NCBI RefSeq assembly: GCF_037176765.1
Contig: NC_090025.1
Location: 93,981,006 to 94,045,005, forward strand
Source: Anolis sagrei
Taxonomy: Eukaryota > Chordata > Lepidosauria > Squamata > Anolidae
Direction of reading: 5' to 3'
DNA: 64,000 bases
Under the pieces are notes generated by a model that worked only from the letters and a program-made list of their open reading frames with translations, was not told where the DNA came from and did no database searches. The position numbers were made by a program, and so were the translations under genes. Below are positions 41,781 to 53,997 of the stretch, in pieces (the first letter of the stretch is position 1; each line of letters starts with the position of its first letter).

Positions 41781-42061
41781 AAAGATTCTAGAATGTGTAT
41801 GTGGCAATAATATAAATTAAGGCAAGGCACATGGTTTCCAGAGCACTGCGTGATAGTTTTTATTAGGTAAGAAAGGAGCATGGAAAGGGGCAGGACGAGA
41901 GAGAAAAGATCCTTTAGATTTCATAACTTTAGCTACAGACATTGAAGGGGGGGGGGGGGGAATCTCTCAATACCCTGAATAGTACAAATGTGAACAAGTC
42001 TCCTAAGAATGGTCACAGGAACACATAAGCTCATTAGTTTTTAAACTGTATGGCATGAATG
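41781..42061. other. unassigned sequence
   Basis: A poly-G run at 41948-41960; otherwise nothing recognised. Confidence 0.4.
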
Positions 42062-42525
42062 TATTAGAACAAGAGTTTTCAAACTTTTAAAGCCACAGAG
42101 CTCTTTTTGAAGGAAAATTTTCTTGTGGAGCCCCAAGAAACTTTTGTACAGAGAGTCCACATTGCATTTGAAAATTTGACAGATGGGCCAGGCCAGTGGC
42201 AGATAGATGGAGAATGTTTGTGTGAACTAGAATCATAGAATCATAGAGTTGGATGAGATCTTGTGGGCCATCCAGTCCAATCCCCTGCCAAGAAGCGGGA
42301 AAACAAACTAATTAAAAATGAACAAATTCCTATGCACACTACACAAATGTTATTTGTAGTGCAAAAGAAAGAAAGAACAATACAATATTAAAATGAAGAA
42401 CAATTTAGCCAACATAAATGTAACAGTATTTCAGTAGAAGACCCCAGGGTCTATCCAACCCCCTTCTGCAATGCAGGAAAATCAGTGTCAAAGCACCCCC
42501 AACAGATGGCCACCCTGCCTTTGCA
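42062..42525 (-). mobile_element. mosaic of CR1 3' end and hAT-type remnant
   Basis: 42228-42302 is the reverse CR1 terminus (AGAATCATAGAATCATAGAG, GGCCATCCAGTCCAATCCCC). 42330-42425 matches the interior of the hAT at 51305-51661 (AAATTCCTATGCACACT, TTATTTGTAGTGCAAAAG, AAAATGAAGAACAATTT). 42440-42520 is CR1 again (CCCCCAACAGATGGCCACCC). 42062-42190 (GTTTTCAAACTTTTAAAGCC) may be the hAT end. The insertion order is unclear. Confidence 0.65.
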
Positions 42526-42569
<44 letters not shown>

Positions 42570-42570
42570 A
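42526..42570. repeat. GAT microsatellite
   Basis: About fourteen GAT units, at the edge of a CR1 fragment. Confidence 0.95.
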
Positions 42571-42752
42571 ATAGGAGCAACCCAGGGGCTATCCAGTTCA
42601 ACCTTCTTCTAGCTTGCAGGAAAAGCATTTGAACCCACAATCAGTTTGCATTTCCCAAATAGATATGAAGTAGGTTGCCAACTAATTATAAACAGGTAGT
42701 CTCATAAGTGTGTTACCCAGAAAAACAAGGAATACGACCATGCATTCTTTTA

Positions 42753-43215
42753 GGCTGGATCTACACTGCCATATATCCCAGGATCTAATCCCAGATTATC
42801 TGCTTTGAACTGGATTATATGAGTCTAAACTGCCAGACAGAGGTGGCCCTAGGTAATTTTCAACGATAAGCAAACAGTATTTTGGCACCCCCCCCCCCCA
42901 CCCAACCAATCACTGATATATATATTCTGTTTGTCGTGGGAGTTCTGTGTGCCATATTTGGTTCAATTCCATAATTGGTGGAGTTCAGAATGCTCTTTGA
43001 TTGTAGATGAACTATATATCCCAGTAACTACAACTCGCATATGTCAAGGTCTATTTTCCCCCAAGAGTGCCTCAAGAGTGCCCCTGGGCAAAATCAATTA
43101 TACTGCAAATGTTTACTTAGTGTAATGGGTTGAGCCGCCCCTGCTGCCAGATAATCTGAGAGAAACAGAAAATCTGGGATCAGATCCTGGGACATAAGAC
43201 AATGTAGATCCAGCC
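42753..43215. mobile_element. Harbinger-like MITE, split by a hAT
   Basis: Ends GGCTGGATCTACACTGCC and AATGTAGATCCAGCC with TTA on both sides (42750-42752 and 43216-43218). The hAT at 42838-43144 sits inside. Same family as 38736-38879. Confidence 0.88.
42838..43144. mobile_element. hAT MITE nested in the Harbinger-like MITE
   Basis: Starts CAGAGGTGGCCCTAGG, ends GGGTTGAGCCGCCCCTG; exact 8-bp target duplication CTGCCAGA (42830-42837 and 43145-43152). 307 bp. Reverse relative of 38972-39262, with the same Helitron-like interior (CTCTTTGATTGTAGATGAAC). Confidence 0.95.
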
Positions 43216-43402
43216 TTAGAAGCAGGCTGTTACATTGCTTGAACAGTTCCTCGTGTTTGACTGCAACCTTGCAATATCATCCTGATCCAGAATCTGTAAA
43301 AGAGTAAAGATACAGGAGTCCCATCCCATATTCTACCTGGCAATTCTAGAAAGTGCTGATCTCCCTCTTTTGGATTAACTTCCAAATCACTGGGCTGTCT
43401 CT

Positions 43403-43550
43403 GGCCCCTTCTACACTGCCAGATAACCCAAATTGTCAAAAAACAAATAATCCACATTATCTAATTTGAAATGGATTATATGAGTCTATACTGCTATATA
43501 ATCCAGTTCAAATCAGATAATCTGGATTTTATATGGTAGTGTAGATGGGC
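43403..43550. mobile_element. short palindromic DNA element
   Basis: GGCCCCTTCTACACTGCC at the left and GGTAGTGTAGATGGGC at the right. The interior GGATTATATGAGTCTATACT matches 27495-27598. Confidence 0.75.
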
Positions 43551-45489
43551 TTCTGTCTCCAGATTCCACTCAATTGTCAGAATTAAAACCAAAATATAAT
43601 AATCTCCAACTAAGCATGAACTAGTTAGCATTCAAAATGAGAATATACATAAATTTTGATTTATCTAGTTTCAGTTGATTTTAATAGGTTTATTTGTCTT
43701 GCTGTAATTGCTCAATCGCACTGCTGGGGCATGCTGCCATTATATGATTATGGTTGCACCCTCCATTTACAATTGTGACATAAAAAGAAGTAAAAAATTA
43801 AGCTGCAGACATGTACTATGTAGGACAGATATGAATAGGTAGGAAGGTGGGGTGAAATCAGGCAATGCAAAAAACTGGCACCATAGCGCTATTGGTAGGA
43901 AGGTGTCATAATGATTTTTTCCATAGTAGTATGTTTCTGTTTGCTTAAACAACATGACTGCTGTGAGACAACAGGATGGCATGATAAAGCCCTCATGTTG
44001 AATTTAGGGCTATTGATTCAAGCTGGCAACCCTAATTTATGATGGAAATTTTCAGAGAGGCACTGAAGACATAAAAATGTTAAGGCTTGCTCAAGAGGTC
44101 TTTTAAATCTTACAGCAGCTGCTTTCTGTGTTTGACGTCTTTAGTGCTTTTTTGTTCATCTGCTCCCTGTTGCTGTTAGAAGTCTCTCTCCAGACCTCTT
44201 TGCCCAAGAGGAAAATGACAGGAAACAAGTCAGAAAAATCTTGAAAAAACGAAGTGTGTTAATCATTTTTATAATTACAAGCAAGGGAACAGACTTTCAA
44301 ACCTCTCTGAAATGACTTTTAGTTTGACTTTTAACTTGTCCACACAGTTCAAGTTCAGCAATTACTGAGTTGCTTTGCCCATATCATTTAGAACACATTC
44401 TAATTTCATTTTATATGCATTTATTTAGATTTTTTCTCAGCTTTTCGAACCTAAAAGGCTTGATTGAGGTGATTAACAATGATTTGGAACAGAAAGTGAG
44501 CAGGTGGATTGTTTCTCTTTAATCTTTGCTTTCCACCAGGAGTCTCTTGTAGTATCACTGGTAGAAATAATCAGAGGTGTGATGGGGTTACCATCTGTCC
44601 CTTTGTTTTTTGGGCCTGCTTGTTAAGGCAGCAATTTCATTTGGTTGACTTGTAGGAAAACAGTGTTGGTGCCTAGGAAGTGATTAATGTTGCATTTGCA
44701 TAAATGTAAATAAGCATGCAGATTAGCAGTGTTATTATACTGGGAGAAATGAAGCCTCCAAACCCACTTAACATTGCTTTGTGTATTGTGGGAAAGATGA
44801 GCTCCTGTTACTTTATAATTCAGGGTCAATGAAACATAATTTGTTATTGGTGCAGAATCTGCCACAACTTTGAACTTTGTGATGTGTAGAAAGGCTTTGT
44901 AGACAGGTCAAATTCATAAATGCGGTCTTGCTCTCTTCCTGACCCACATTAAATTGAACGGGGGTCATGTAGTTGCTGTTGGCCTTGTGCCGGTAGTGAC
45001 ATTTTTTTGGTATAAGTGGATGACTTGGAAGTGGGATTCCATATCTCATGGTATGTCACTTTTCCAGTTGCCAAGGTGAATCTAGGTGAGCAGGAAATAT
45101 TTTAGGGTGGTCGCATTGCCTTGAAAAATGTGTACTCCTATCTTGCTCTCTCTCTCTCTCTCTCTCTAGAATGTCATGCTTTGTGGAACTGGTTGATACA
45201 TCATGCTTTGTATCATCACCAATGCCCCTCCCCGAATTATTACAAGGTCTTAGTCATGGGCTACTCCTGACTTGGCAATCCTATTGAGAAAGGGTTGGAT
45301 ATTAATTCAGTTCATAGTAGATTTTGTGGGTACAAAAGCAAAAATGATGTAAGGATTTCTTATTCTTGAGCTCACTGTGGAAAACTTTTCTATACACACA
45401 CACACACACACAAACACACATAGTATATACTCATAAGATTAGAAATCAACACAAAAATTCCAATTGAATCATCAACAGGTAAATGTGAG
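43551..45489. other. unassigned, probably intronic
   Basis: About 1.9 kb without recognised exon or repeat family, apart from CT (about 45146-45168) and CA (about 45391-45420) microsatellites. Several short frames have no domain. Confidence 0.45.
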
Positions 45490-45582
45490 TACTGTAACAT
45501 TGTCAAAGGCTTTCATGGCCGGAATCACTGGGTTGTTGGTTTTTTCGGGCTATATGGCCATGTTCTAGAGGCATTCTCTCCT

Positions 45583-45617
45583 GACGTTTCACCTGCATCT
45601 ATGTCAAGCATCCTCAG
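45583..45617 (-). ncRNA. hammerhead-ribozyme-like motif
   Basis: Minus strand in the left unit, with the CTGAGGA and GAAACGTC boxes. Confidence 0.5.
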
Positions 45618-45736
45618 GGGTAGTGAAGTCTGTTGGAACTAGGAAAATGGGTTTATATATCTGTGGAATGACCAGGTGGAACAAAGAACTCTTGCCATAG
45701 ATGCCGGTGAAACGTCAGGAGAGAATGCCTCTAGAA

Positions 45737-46068
45737 CAGTGATGGGCAAACCTTTGAGCTTGGTGTGTCAGAATTTGCCAAAAACCTGACCATAACTTGG
45801 GTGGGGTGTCAACTTTGAGAAAAAATAAACATAATTTTGCAATATTTATAGTTTAAATAAGAAAAATGTATATTCCATGCTGTGTTATGGAGTGAACAAT
45901 GTTCAAACATGCAGATGTTAAATTTGTAGAGCCTTTTACAAATTTAAGGATGGAAGTAGATTGGCTCTTATAAGGTGTACTTCTCTGTATGCAGCATGTG
46001 GCTGCATGTCATCAAAAAAAGCCATGTGTGTCAGTGCTGACATGCGTGTCATAGGTTCACCATCACGG
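45737..46068. mobile_element. non-autonomous hAT element
   Basis: Starts CAGTGATGGGCAAACCTTTG and ends AGGTTCACCATCACGG. Target duplication CTCTAGAA (45729-45736) and CTCTAGAG (46069-46076), one difference. The interior includes GCTTGGTGTGTCAGAATTTG and GCAATATTTATAGTTTAAAT. Confidence 0.88.
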
Positions 46069-46120
46069 CTCTAGAGCATGGCCATGTAGCCCGAAAAAAC
46101 CTACAACAACCTACTGTAAC

Positions 46121-47285
46121 TTAACTCTAATCAAAAAAGGAGTTATTCCTTTTTCTGAAAAGAATGACAAAAGGCAAGAGCTTAGACCATTCCAGGAGAA
46201 TCTGAAAAATCACCAAACCTCTCTATTCTCTTTGCTGTGGTCTGGCCTTTTTGAATGCCTGTGCAGGAAAATGGCTGCAGCCAGGGGAAGCTCGCTCCCA
46301 GACATTTGTACTTTCCATTTTCCACAGAATGACTCTCAACATTTTCACATATCAAAATCCATCTTTTAAAATCTGCCCTCAAAGTATACATGAGGCCAAT
46401 TTATACATGAATGTATAAGGTTAGAAAGAGAGCATAGTTGCTAGAACTAAATTCAAGTTGGGTGCAATCACCTAGTAGCTATATTTGTGATACACTTGTT
46501 GTGATATATTGTGACAGGAACACAAAGAAGTAATGATTGGGAAAGGGTTTTAGGCATGTGTTTTTATTCATCATGTAACCCTGGACCCCTTGGGTTACAT
46601 ACCCATTAACATTTCATGGGTGAAAACAGGGAAACACATTACCAAGTAACATCAAAGTGCTGTGAATATAGCAAAAGGTATGAATGAAAAAGAACATATA
46701 AGCTAAGAAAGGATGCAGCAGTTTACTTACGCCTGAGTCTTCTCCAAAGGGCACGACTTTTCTCCTCCTGTCCTCTTCCTTGTGCTAAATTGATTTGGAA
46801 ACTACTTTTTGCATCTCAACTGCTGCAAATCAGTTTGCAGCAGTTGGAGTAGTTGGAGAGTATGTAGTAAATCGACAGGAGTGCAAGATGATTTTTTTCT
46901 GGTGTAGAATATCCAATCAAACACAGCATTTCAAATTCTTTGAAAGAGTTATCTGCAATATATATTAATCGTATTAAACAAAGCATACACAAAGATTACA
47001 AACTTCTTTAGAATGGGGAAAAAGTTGGGAGGTAAAGGGAATTATTTGTTCCTTAGTTTGCCAAAGATACAAACAATGTTTCTGTTGCCTTGGATTATTT
47101 TCTGGCAATTTCCAGCACCAAGTGCAACTTTTTATTCCCACCCTAGAATTAATTTATTTTAAAATCTGTGACATAGTAGTACAAAGATGTATTCTTCTTT
47201 GTCAGTCTCTTTTCTTTTTTAATATTGTACTGCTATAGTGCACCACTGAATTAGTAAAGTAGCACTTTTACTACATGATAAGAGA
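46121..47285. other. unassigned, probably intronic
   Basis: Nothing recognised except the weak repeat word near 46390 mentioned at 39332. Confidence 0.4.
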
Positions 47286-47640
47286 AGATCAAAGGTCTGG
47301 AAACCAAGTCTTATGAAAAGCTACTTAGGAAGGTGGATGTGCTTAGTTTGGAGAAGATTGAGGAGTGACATGCCAGCTGCCTTAAAATATTTCAATGGAT
47401 GCTATGCAGAAGGAGATAGAACAAGTTTGCTTGCTGCTTTTACAGAGACTAGGGCACAAACAGTGAGTTCAAATTATAAGAAAAGAAATTCCAAAGAAAT
47501 TAAGAATTTATTAACTGTAATTACTGTTTGATCATGGAAAAGATTGTCTCGGAGGATGGTGGACTATATCTGGAGCTCCTTAAACTGAGGTGAAGGGCTA
47601 TTATCTAGAAGTACAGTACCTTAGTTATACAGTCTTCTCT
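47286..47640 (+). mobile_element. old CR1 remnant
   Basis: ATCAAAGGTCTGGAAACCAA, GCTTAGTTTGGAGAAGATTG and GCTTTTACAGAGACTAGGGC follow the CR1 C-terminal order, with many changes. Confidence 0.75.
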
Positions 47641-49535
47641 CCAAAAGCATTGGAGTTAGAGGCATAGGACACCCATGAAAGTGAAAAAACACTAATGAAT
47701 TAAAAAACCCCTGTTTAGAAATGTCAGTTTCTGCTGAAAACTACCATAGAATCATATTGGAAGATCTAGGGATTCCTAGAGAACCCTTGAAATCTCCTGG
47801 TCCTCCATCATGTCTAATAGAATTTGACTATGGAGTCACATTGGAAGGCCTATAACATTTAAAATCAACCCTATAAATAATCAAATCTGCAAACCAGAAA
47901 TGTTGCGAGACAACTGTACTGTATGACCCGCCTATTTGTGGGACTAATATTCATGGTTTCACTTATCCATGTCTGCAAAGACATTGTCTCTTGACATTTT
48001 CTTGGTCCTCCAGCACGATTCTGTGCTATCCTTTTTTATTTGTAGCCATTTAGGCTTTGCGTTAAAGTCGAACTCATTAGTATTTTCATTGCCAGAAAAT
48101 ACTTAATGCACAATGTAAGATATTAAGGGATTAGTTGACATATTGATCTAATTAGCCTGAATAATATGATTGATTGCTCCATTGGGACAAGTTATTACAT
48201 CATTGATGAAGGAGCACAGTTGGCATTTGGGCATGTTACAAGGTTCAATCTCTAACTTTGAAGTGGCTGAGGGCCTTTTGTTCTGGGTGAACAGTAGTCT
48301 TGTGTATTTTTATAAAATCACTATCTACTTTGGTTTGTTTCATTTGTATGGCCCCATTTTTGTTTTCGAGCACTGCTTCCGAAAACAGGGCCTTTCCGAA
48401 TGAGCTGTTTTGTTCTTTCATCTGAATGACCATTTTTTTTGGACACTTGGCCAACATGGCAGCCTTCCCAGTGTCCCCTTTTCCTCAGTTTAGGACTAGA
48501 GGGGTGAAAATCACCACACGTGGAGGACACATTGACCACTCTTGGTCCACCAAATTTTCTAACATTTGGGTCATCCCCAAATTTTTAGGGATTTTTTTTT
48601 CTTTCTATAAATAAAATCTCCTTAAAAAACATTCCGTCTTCCCCTTCCTCTTGATCTGTAGAGAAGATCTGAGGTTTAAGGCAGGGCTTAAGACACCTCT
48701 GTATCTGCAGAGGAGACTGCAAGTGAGAGCCCAAATAATAAAATACTCTCCCATAGACAACTAGCAATTTGAAAGGTTAATTTTTATGAGTATGGCGATG
48801 AAGAATTATTTGGTCTAAACACTACTCTGTCAAAGGAAAAAAAATCCTGTTTTTTCAGGACCGGTGAAGTGTTACAAAATGGTGTGCTCATGGAGCTTTA
48901 GCAAGAATGAGATTGAATAAAAATGGGATAATTATGCCAAATTAAAGTCACGAGGTCTTAGATGTTAAATTTTGTGCTCCTGTTCCAGTTAATTTTAGTT
49001 AGTGGGAGTAATTCCTTTAAGAATCTAATTCTATTAAAATGCTTTAGTACTTAATGACTGGGGAGGGGGGGACACAAAAAAGGTGAAAAGGGCAGCTTTT
49101 AAGAAAGATTACTATGAAGAGTTTTATAGCAGATTTCTTCCACTTTCTGCTGTTGCCTATCTCTTTTGACAACTGATGGTTTCAGTTGATATTTGGATGC
49201 TCATCCCTGCTCATGATAATTAACATGGGATCTCATTTACAGAGCCAGTTTCCTGTCCAAATTTCTCTGAAGTGGATAAGAACATTCCACAGGACAGATT
49301 GGTCTCCCAATGTGTTGGCATTCAACATCTTGTACCTCCTGGCCATTAAAAGAAATCAGTGTCCTACGATGGGCATGAGGTGGAGGGCATTTCCAGGCTG
49401 TGAAATCCATGGATGTAGAACCCTTTAATACAGATAGCTAACTTCATTCTTTTGAGTTCTTCATTTCCTGAATTGAAGAAAGTTCAGGGTTTATGGAAAA
49501 TAATACTTTAAAAACCGACCTTGCTCTACACTACT
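47641..49535. other. unassigned, probably intronic
   Basis: About 1.9 kb without recognisable exon, repeat or RNA gene. Confidence 0.45.
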
Positions 49536-51915
49536 CCAGAGAGCATGAGTAATAAACAAGATGAACTAGAACTCTTATGCAACAAAGCAAGTATGATGCA
49601 ATAGCCACCATATGACGGGATCCGTGACTTAAATCCAGGAAGCTAGATTGAGAGCTTTTGGGTAAAAATTATAGGGGAGAGAAACATCAGTCATGTCACT
49701 ATGGGTGTCTCCTACAGACATCCCCCCTTCCCCACCAAAGCCAAGCTTTTCTGGAACAGATGACCATACATTCAGAAAGGAGAAGGGTATTAGTAATGGG
49801 AGATTTTAACTATCCTGATATTTGTTGGAAGTCAATTTCTGCCAAGCATTTAAGATCTAAGAAATGTCTCACTTGTCTTACATAGAATTTCATTGTCCAG
49901 AAAGTGGAAAAGGCAACATGAGAATCAGTTATATTAGATCTGAACCTAACTTAACTAAGAGAAACGACCTGGTTAATGGAGTGGAAGTGACCATGTTCTC
50001 CTGGAGTTTGTTGTATAATATAAAGGAGAAGTTGGTTGTAGTCAGGCATATGTTCTAGACTTTAAGCACTGAGAAAAGAATGCAGTGATCACTAAGGACC
50101 TCATTGCATTGAAGTCCTGAAGCTGTTGAACAGCGGGGGCATCCATTGGGCAGTGGGGCAAATCCATGTGGCAACACGGGAACCCATTGGTCCCATTCCA
50201 TGGAGGAAGCATCATTCTACCTTATGAGAACACAGGAAGCCCCCCATGTTCTCCAGTCTCTGTCATAGGATGCATTCAACATGGAACCAAGACAGAGTCC
50301 TGTTGGAAGTAGCCCTGTATTACGTAATGGGCTCTGTCTGGCTTTGTCCAGGCTCCATATAAAAAACATCCTATGATGTAGCCCAGACGTCATGTGATGA
50401 GGTCATAAAAGTCAACTTGAATTTATTAAAATTATCATTTCTCTCTTTTGATAGAGCTCCAAGCCTGATAGATGAAGGGAGTAATGTGGACATAGTGTGC
50501 CTTGATTTTAGTAAGGCCTTTGACAAGTCCCTCAATAATATTATTGTAAACAAGCTAAACAATGCTTGTTGGGTGGACTGATAATTGGTTGACTAATGAA
50601 ATCCAAAAGGTGCTCACCAATGACTTCATTTCATACTGGAGAGGGATGACTAATGAGGTGCTATGTGTTTCTATTCAGGGTCCAGTGCATTTTAAAACTT
50701 TGTTAGTGTCAGAATATAATTTGCTTATCAAATGACACCAAATTAGAAGGGGTAACTAATATCTCAGGAGACAAGATCTAGATTCAGAATGATTTTAATG
50801 ATTGTAGAACTGTTCAAAAACTAACAAAATGAATTTCAATTGGGGAAAATATGAAGTACTATGCTTAGGCAAAAATCAAAGGAACAAAAAACCCAACAAA
50901 ACTGAAATGCAATGATATAGGATGGGTGACACTTGACTTGACAGCAGTGTGATGCAGCAGCTAAAAACATCAATGTGATTCTACACTGCATCAGTAGGAA
51001 TATAGAATCTAAATTAAGGGAAGCTATAGTGCCATTATATTCTGCTTTGGTCAGATGTCACCTGAAATACTTGTGTCCAGTTCCAGAAAGATATTGAGAA
51101 GCTAGAACATGTGCAGAGGAGAGGGACCAGGGTGACAAGAGGCATAGAAATCAATCCCCGTGGAGGAGTGGCGTAGGAAGGTTAGTATGTTTAGCCTGAA
51201 GAAGAGAAGGATAAGAGGTGACATGATAACTATATTTAAATATTTGAAAGGATGCCATATTGAAGATTGAGCAGACTTGTTTACTGCTACTGCAGAGACT
51301 AGGACAGGGGTCCTCAAACTTTTTAAACAGAGGGCCAGGTCACAGTCCTTCAAACTGTTGGAGGGCCGGATTATAATTTGAAAAAAACATGAATTCCTAT
51401 GCACACTGCACATATCTTATTTGTAGTGCAAAAGCCACTTAAGAACAATAAGTAATTAAAATGAAGAACAATTTTAACAAATATAAATTTATTAATATTT
51501 CAGTGGGAAGTGTGGTCCTGCTTTTGGCTGATGAGATAGGATTATTGTTGTTGTTGTGTTCTTTTGAGTCGTTACAGACTTATGTTGACCCTGAGCGAGG
51601 GCCAGGTAAATTACCTTGGAGGGCCACATCTGGCCCCCAGGCCTTAGTTTGAGGACCCCTGGACTAGGACATGGAGCAATGAATTCAAAGTGCAGGGAAA
51701 GTGATTCCAGCTGAATATAAGAAAAAAAATATTCCAAATGGTGAGAACTGTTTATCAGTGAAATATGTTGCCTCAGAGTGTATCAGAGTCTTTTTCTTCT
51801 GTTTTTAAATAGAGGCTGGATTTACTTCTAGGAGTGCTTTGATTTTGTGTCCCTGCAAAGAAGGCTGTTGGACTGGATAGTCCTTGTGATCTTTTCCAAC
51901 TCTGTATTCTATGAA
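49536..51915 (+). mobile_element. old CR1 covering ORF2 from endonuclease to 3' end, heavily degraded
   Basis: Endonuclease relics at 49545-49870 (GAGCATGAGTAATAAACAAG, RRVLVMGDFNYPDICWKS). RT relics at 50440-51060 (ATTTTAGTAAGGCCTTTGAC). The C-terminal part is at 51110-51300 and after 51662, ending GGACTGGATAGTCC and TCTATG near 51913. Many breaks, and 50100-50440 is not alignable by eye. A hAT at 51305-51661 is a later insertion. Confidence 0.85.
51305..51661. mobile_element. non-autonomous hAT element inside old CR1
   Basis: Starts CAGGGGTCCTCAAACTTTTT and ends AGTTTGAGGACCCCTG, inverted ends, with an exact 8-bp target duplication GACTAGGA (51297-51304 and 51662-51669). 357 bp. A sub-region matches 42330-42425. 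Confidence 0.95.
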
Positions 51916-52157
51916 AGATAAGCTTCCTTGGAGAACAGCTTGATTTTGAACACAAATCTTCCTTGGAGAACAACTTGATTTTGAACACAAACCTGTTCTC
52001 TGCACAACAGCATGGTTTGTATAGTCAAGATAATGGTGAAGCTCAGTGGTTTCAATTATGGTCTAGTATTGTCTCCATCCCATAGGGATTCTTTGAGGAA
52101 AACTGCTAACAGTTTTCTCAAATAAAGATTACTGAAACCACAAGGTTTGGCCATTTG

Positions 52158-52398
52158 GTCAAACTACAGGAAAGGATATTCCACCTGAACATTAGGAAGA
52201 ACTTCCTCACTGTGAGGGCTGTTCAGCAGTGGAACTCTCTGCCCTGGATTGTGGTGGAGGCTTTTAAGCAGAGGCTGGATGGCCATCTGTCGGGGGGGGG
52301 GGGGTGGTGTTGCTTTGAATGCAATTTTCCTGCTTCTTGGTAGGGGGTTGGACTGGATGGCCCACGAGGTCGCTTCCAACTCAATGATTTGATGATTT
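52158..52398 (+). mobile_element. CR1 3' end
   Basis: CAAACTACAGGAAAGGATAT to CTGCCCTGGATTGTGGTGGA, then GAGGCTGGATGGCCATCTGT and GGTTGGACTGGATGGCCCAC. A G run interrupts it at 52293-52304. Much younger than 49536-51915. Confidence 0.92.
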
Positions 52399-52551
52399 AC
52401 CCTGCATTTTCTCATATTATGATTGGTTCATGCAATGCCACATATCTTCTGATGCATAGCCATCTTTGCTTAAGAAGTAAAAATTAAAAATCTATGGCAA
52501 AAATAGAACTTCAAAAAGTAAGTTTTTGGTGATGGCAATTCCTAGAATTCA

Positions 52552-52649
52552 GTTCTTGTGGGTTTTTTCGGGCTATATGGCCATGTTCTAGAGGCATTTC
52601 TCCTGACGTTTCGCCTGCATCTATGGCAAGCATCCTTAGAGGTGAGGTG
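52552..52649 (-). mobile_element. solo 98-bp Penelope-type terminal unit
   Basis: Only the terminal unit is present, flanked by the direct repeat AGAATTC (52545-52551 and 52650-52656). It contains the hammerhead-like motif on the minus strand (52605-52639), with the core not fully conserved. No coding sequence. Confidence 0.75.
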
Positions 52650-52656
52650 AGAATTC

Positions 52657-53770
52657 CTCAGTTAGCTTGACTGCTAACCCATATCAGATGGAGCATTATT
52701 GGAGTTGTAATCTAAAAATATTTTTTCTTACAAGCTTTGGGAAAATGCCATATTTTTTTTAGCTTTTAAGCACTTATAGTGACCTAAATATGTTAAGCAG
52801 GTAATTCATAGAAAAGACCTTCATGGAAGCAATTCTTGCACTTTGCAAAATAACGGTTGTGTTTTATGAATTGACTTCTGACCAAGTGGTAAGGCACAAA
52901 GGGCAGTTCTTTGCCTTTGCTTGACGTGGGGTATAAATTTTACTTCAACCAAGATAAATGCCTGACTATAGAAGAACAGAGGTCAGAAACATTTAGATCC
53001 ATGGACTCTGTTCCATAGCAGGCACTGACAATAGAGAAACACTTAGCATGTTGTTTTTTTGACCCAAGATTTGCTTAATCTTCTTTCCTTTCTGTTAGCA
53101 TAAAAGAATGGCAAAAAGCCAAATACACTTCTTTGGAAGAACCCTTTAAACAGAAAATTCTTTTTGAGAAAAGCTATTTAGTAATCTTCTGGGAACTGAA
53201 TGTATTTTATACACTAGAATCTATCGTGGAATTACCAGCACTTGAAATCACAAATCACAAAAGGCTGAATTTTGCGATAAACAAACTTTTTATGTAGGAG
53301 GTTAGTAGAACTTTGAGCTTCCATGACAAAGAAAATAAGAGCTTTATTATGAAAGCTAGAAATAACAAGAGTTAGTGCATAAGCTACTGAACAGCAAGTG
53401 ATAATATAATAGAGTGTAGGGAATATTTAGAAAGACCAAGTACTTTTAGAGGCATTGGATACTTTATGTCTTTCCTATTTCCATGGAGCTTCTCTAGATC
53501 CTCTATCCATACTCTGACCAAGACCACTTGAGACGATGTGGAAGCCCCCTCAGTAGGGATAGAAAGAAATTTTGGAATTATTCACGACAGTTTGAAAAAT
53601 GTGTTTTGTCATTGTTTGGAACCTTGTCAAGAAGACGAATAGAGAATAATTTAATTTTGTGAACTTTTCTCTTGGTGTTTAATTGTTCCAAAATATGGTA
53701 GAGGATTGATTCTACAACAAAAAAAAAATATGTAAAGGTTTTTTAAAAAATAAAATAGCATGTATACAGC
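52657..53770. other. unassigned, probably intronic
   Basis: AT-rich sequence without recognised features. Confidence 0.4.
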
Positions 53771-53990
53771 TATTGGCTGTATTGGAGGGGAGGTATCGGA
53801 AGACCCCCTTCAAAGTGAGATTATGGCCCTTTGAGTCAAGACACACAGAAACAATTGTGCATGTGCTCCTTCATTGCATGTTTTACAGAGACATCAGAAC
53901 TAATCTCATCACACCATGGCTTCTTAAATACACAGGGTGCACTGGAAAATTTTATATCACCCTGATGCTCTTGGACACTAGCACTATGAT
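53771..53990 (+). mobile_element. possible LINE C-terminal relic
   Basis: The frame has YRKTPFKVRLWPFESRHTET, then IVHVLLHCMFYRDIRTNLIT, resembling the His/Cys-containing C-terminal segment (HVLL-C-FY-DIR) found in several reptile LINEs. Tentative: short and without flanking structure. Confidence 0.4.
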
Positions 53991-53997
53991 AAGTTAG

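Larger units (their letters stand above)
45499..46111 (-). mobile_element. Penelope-like short element with nested hAT
   Basis: Flanked by TACTGTAAC (45490-45498 and 46112-46120). Left end ATTGTCAAAGGCTTTCATGG, right end CCCGAAAAAACCTACAACAA, terminal units inverted. A hAT (45737-46068) is inserted in the right unit. Broken fossil. Confidence 0.82.

Noticed and set aside
48170-48767. Cluster of overlapping short frames on both strands
   Set aside because: No domain, no repeated family, no codon bias visible; shadows of unassigned intron.
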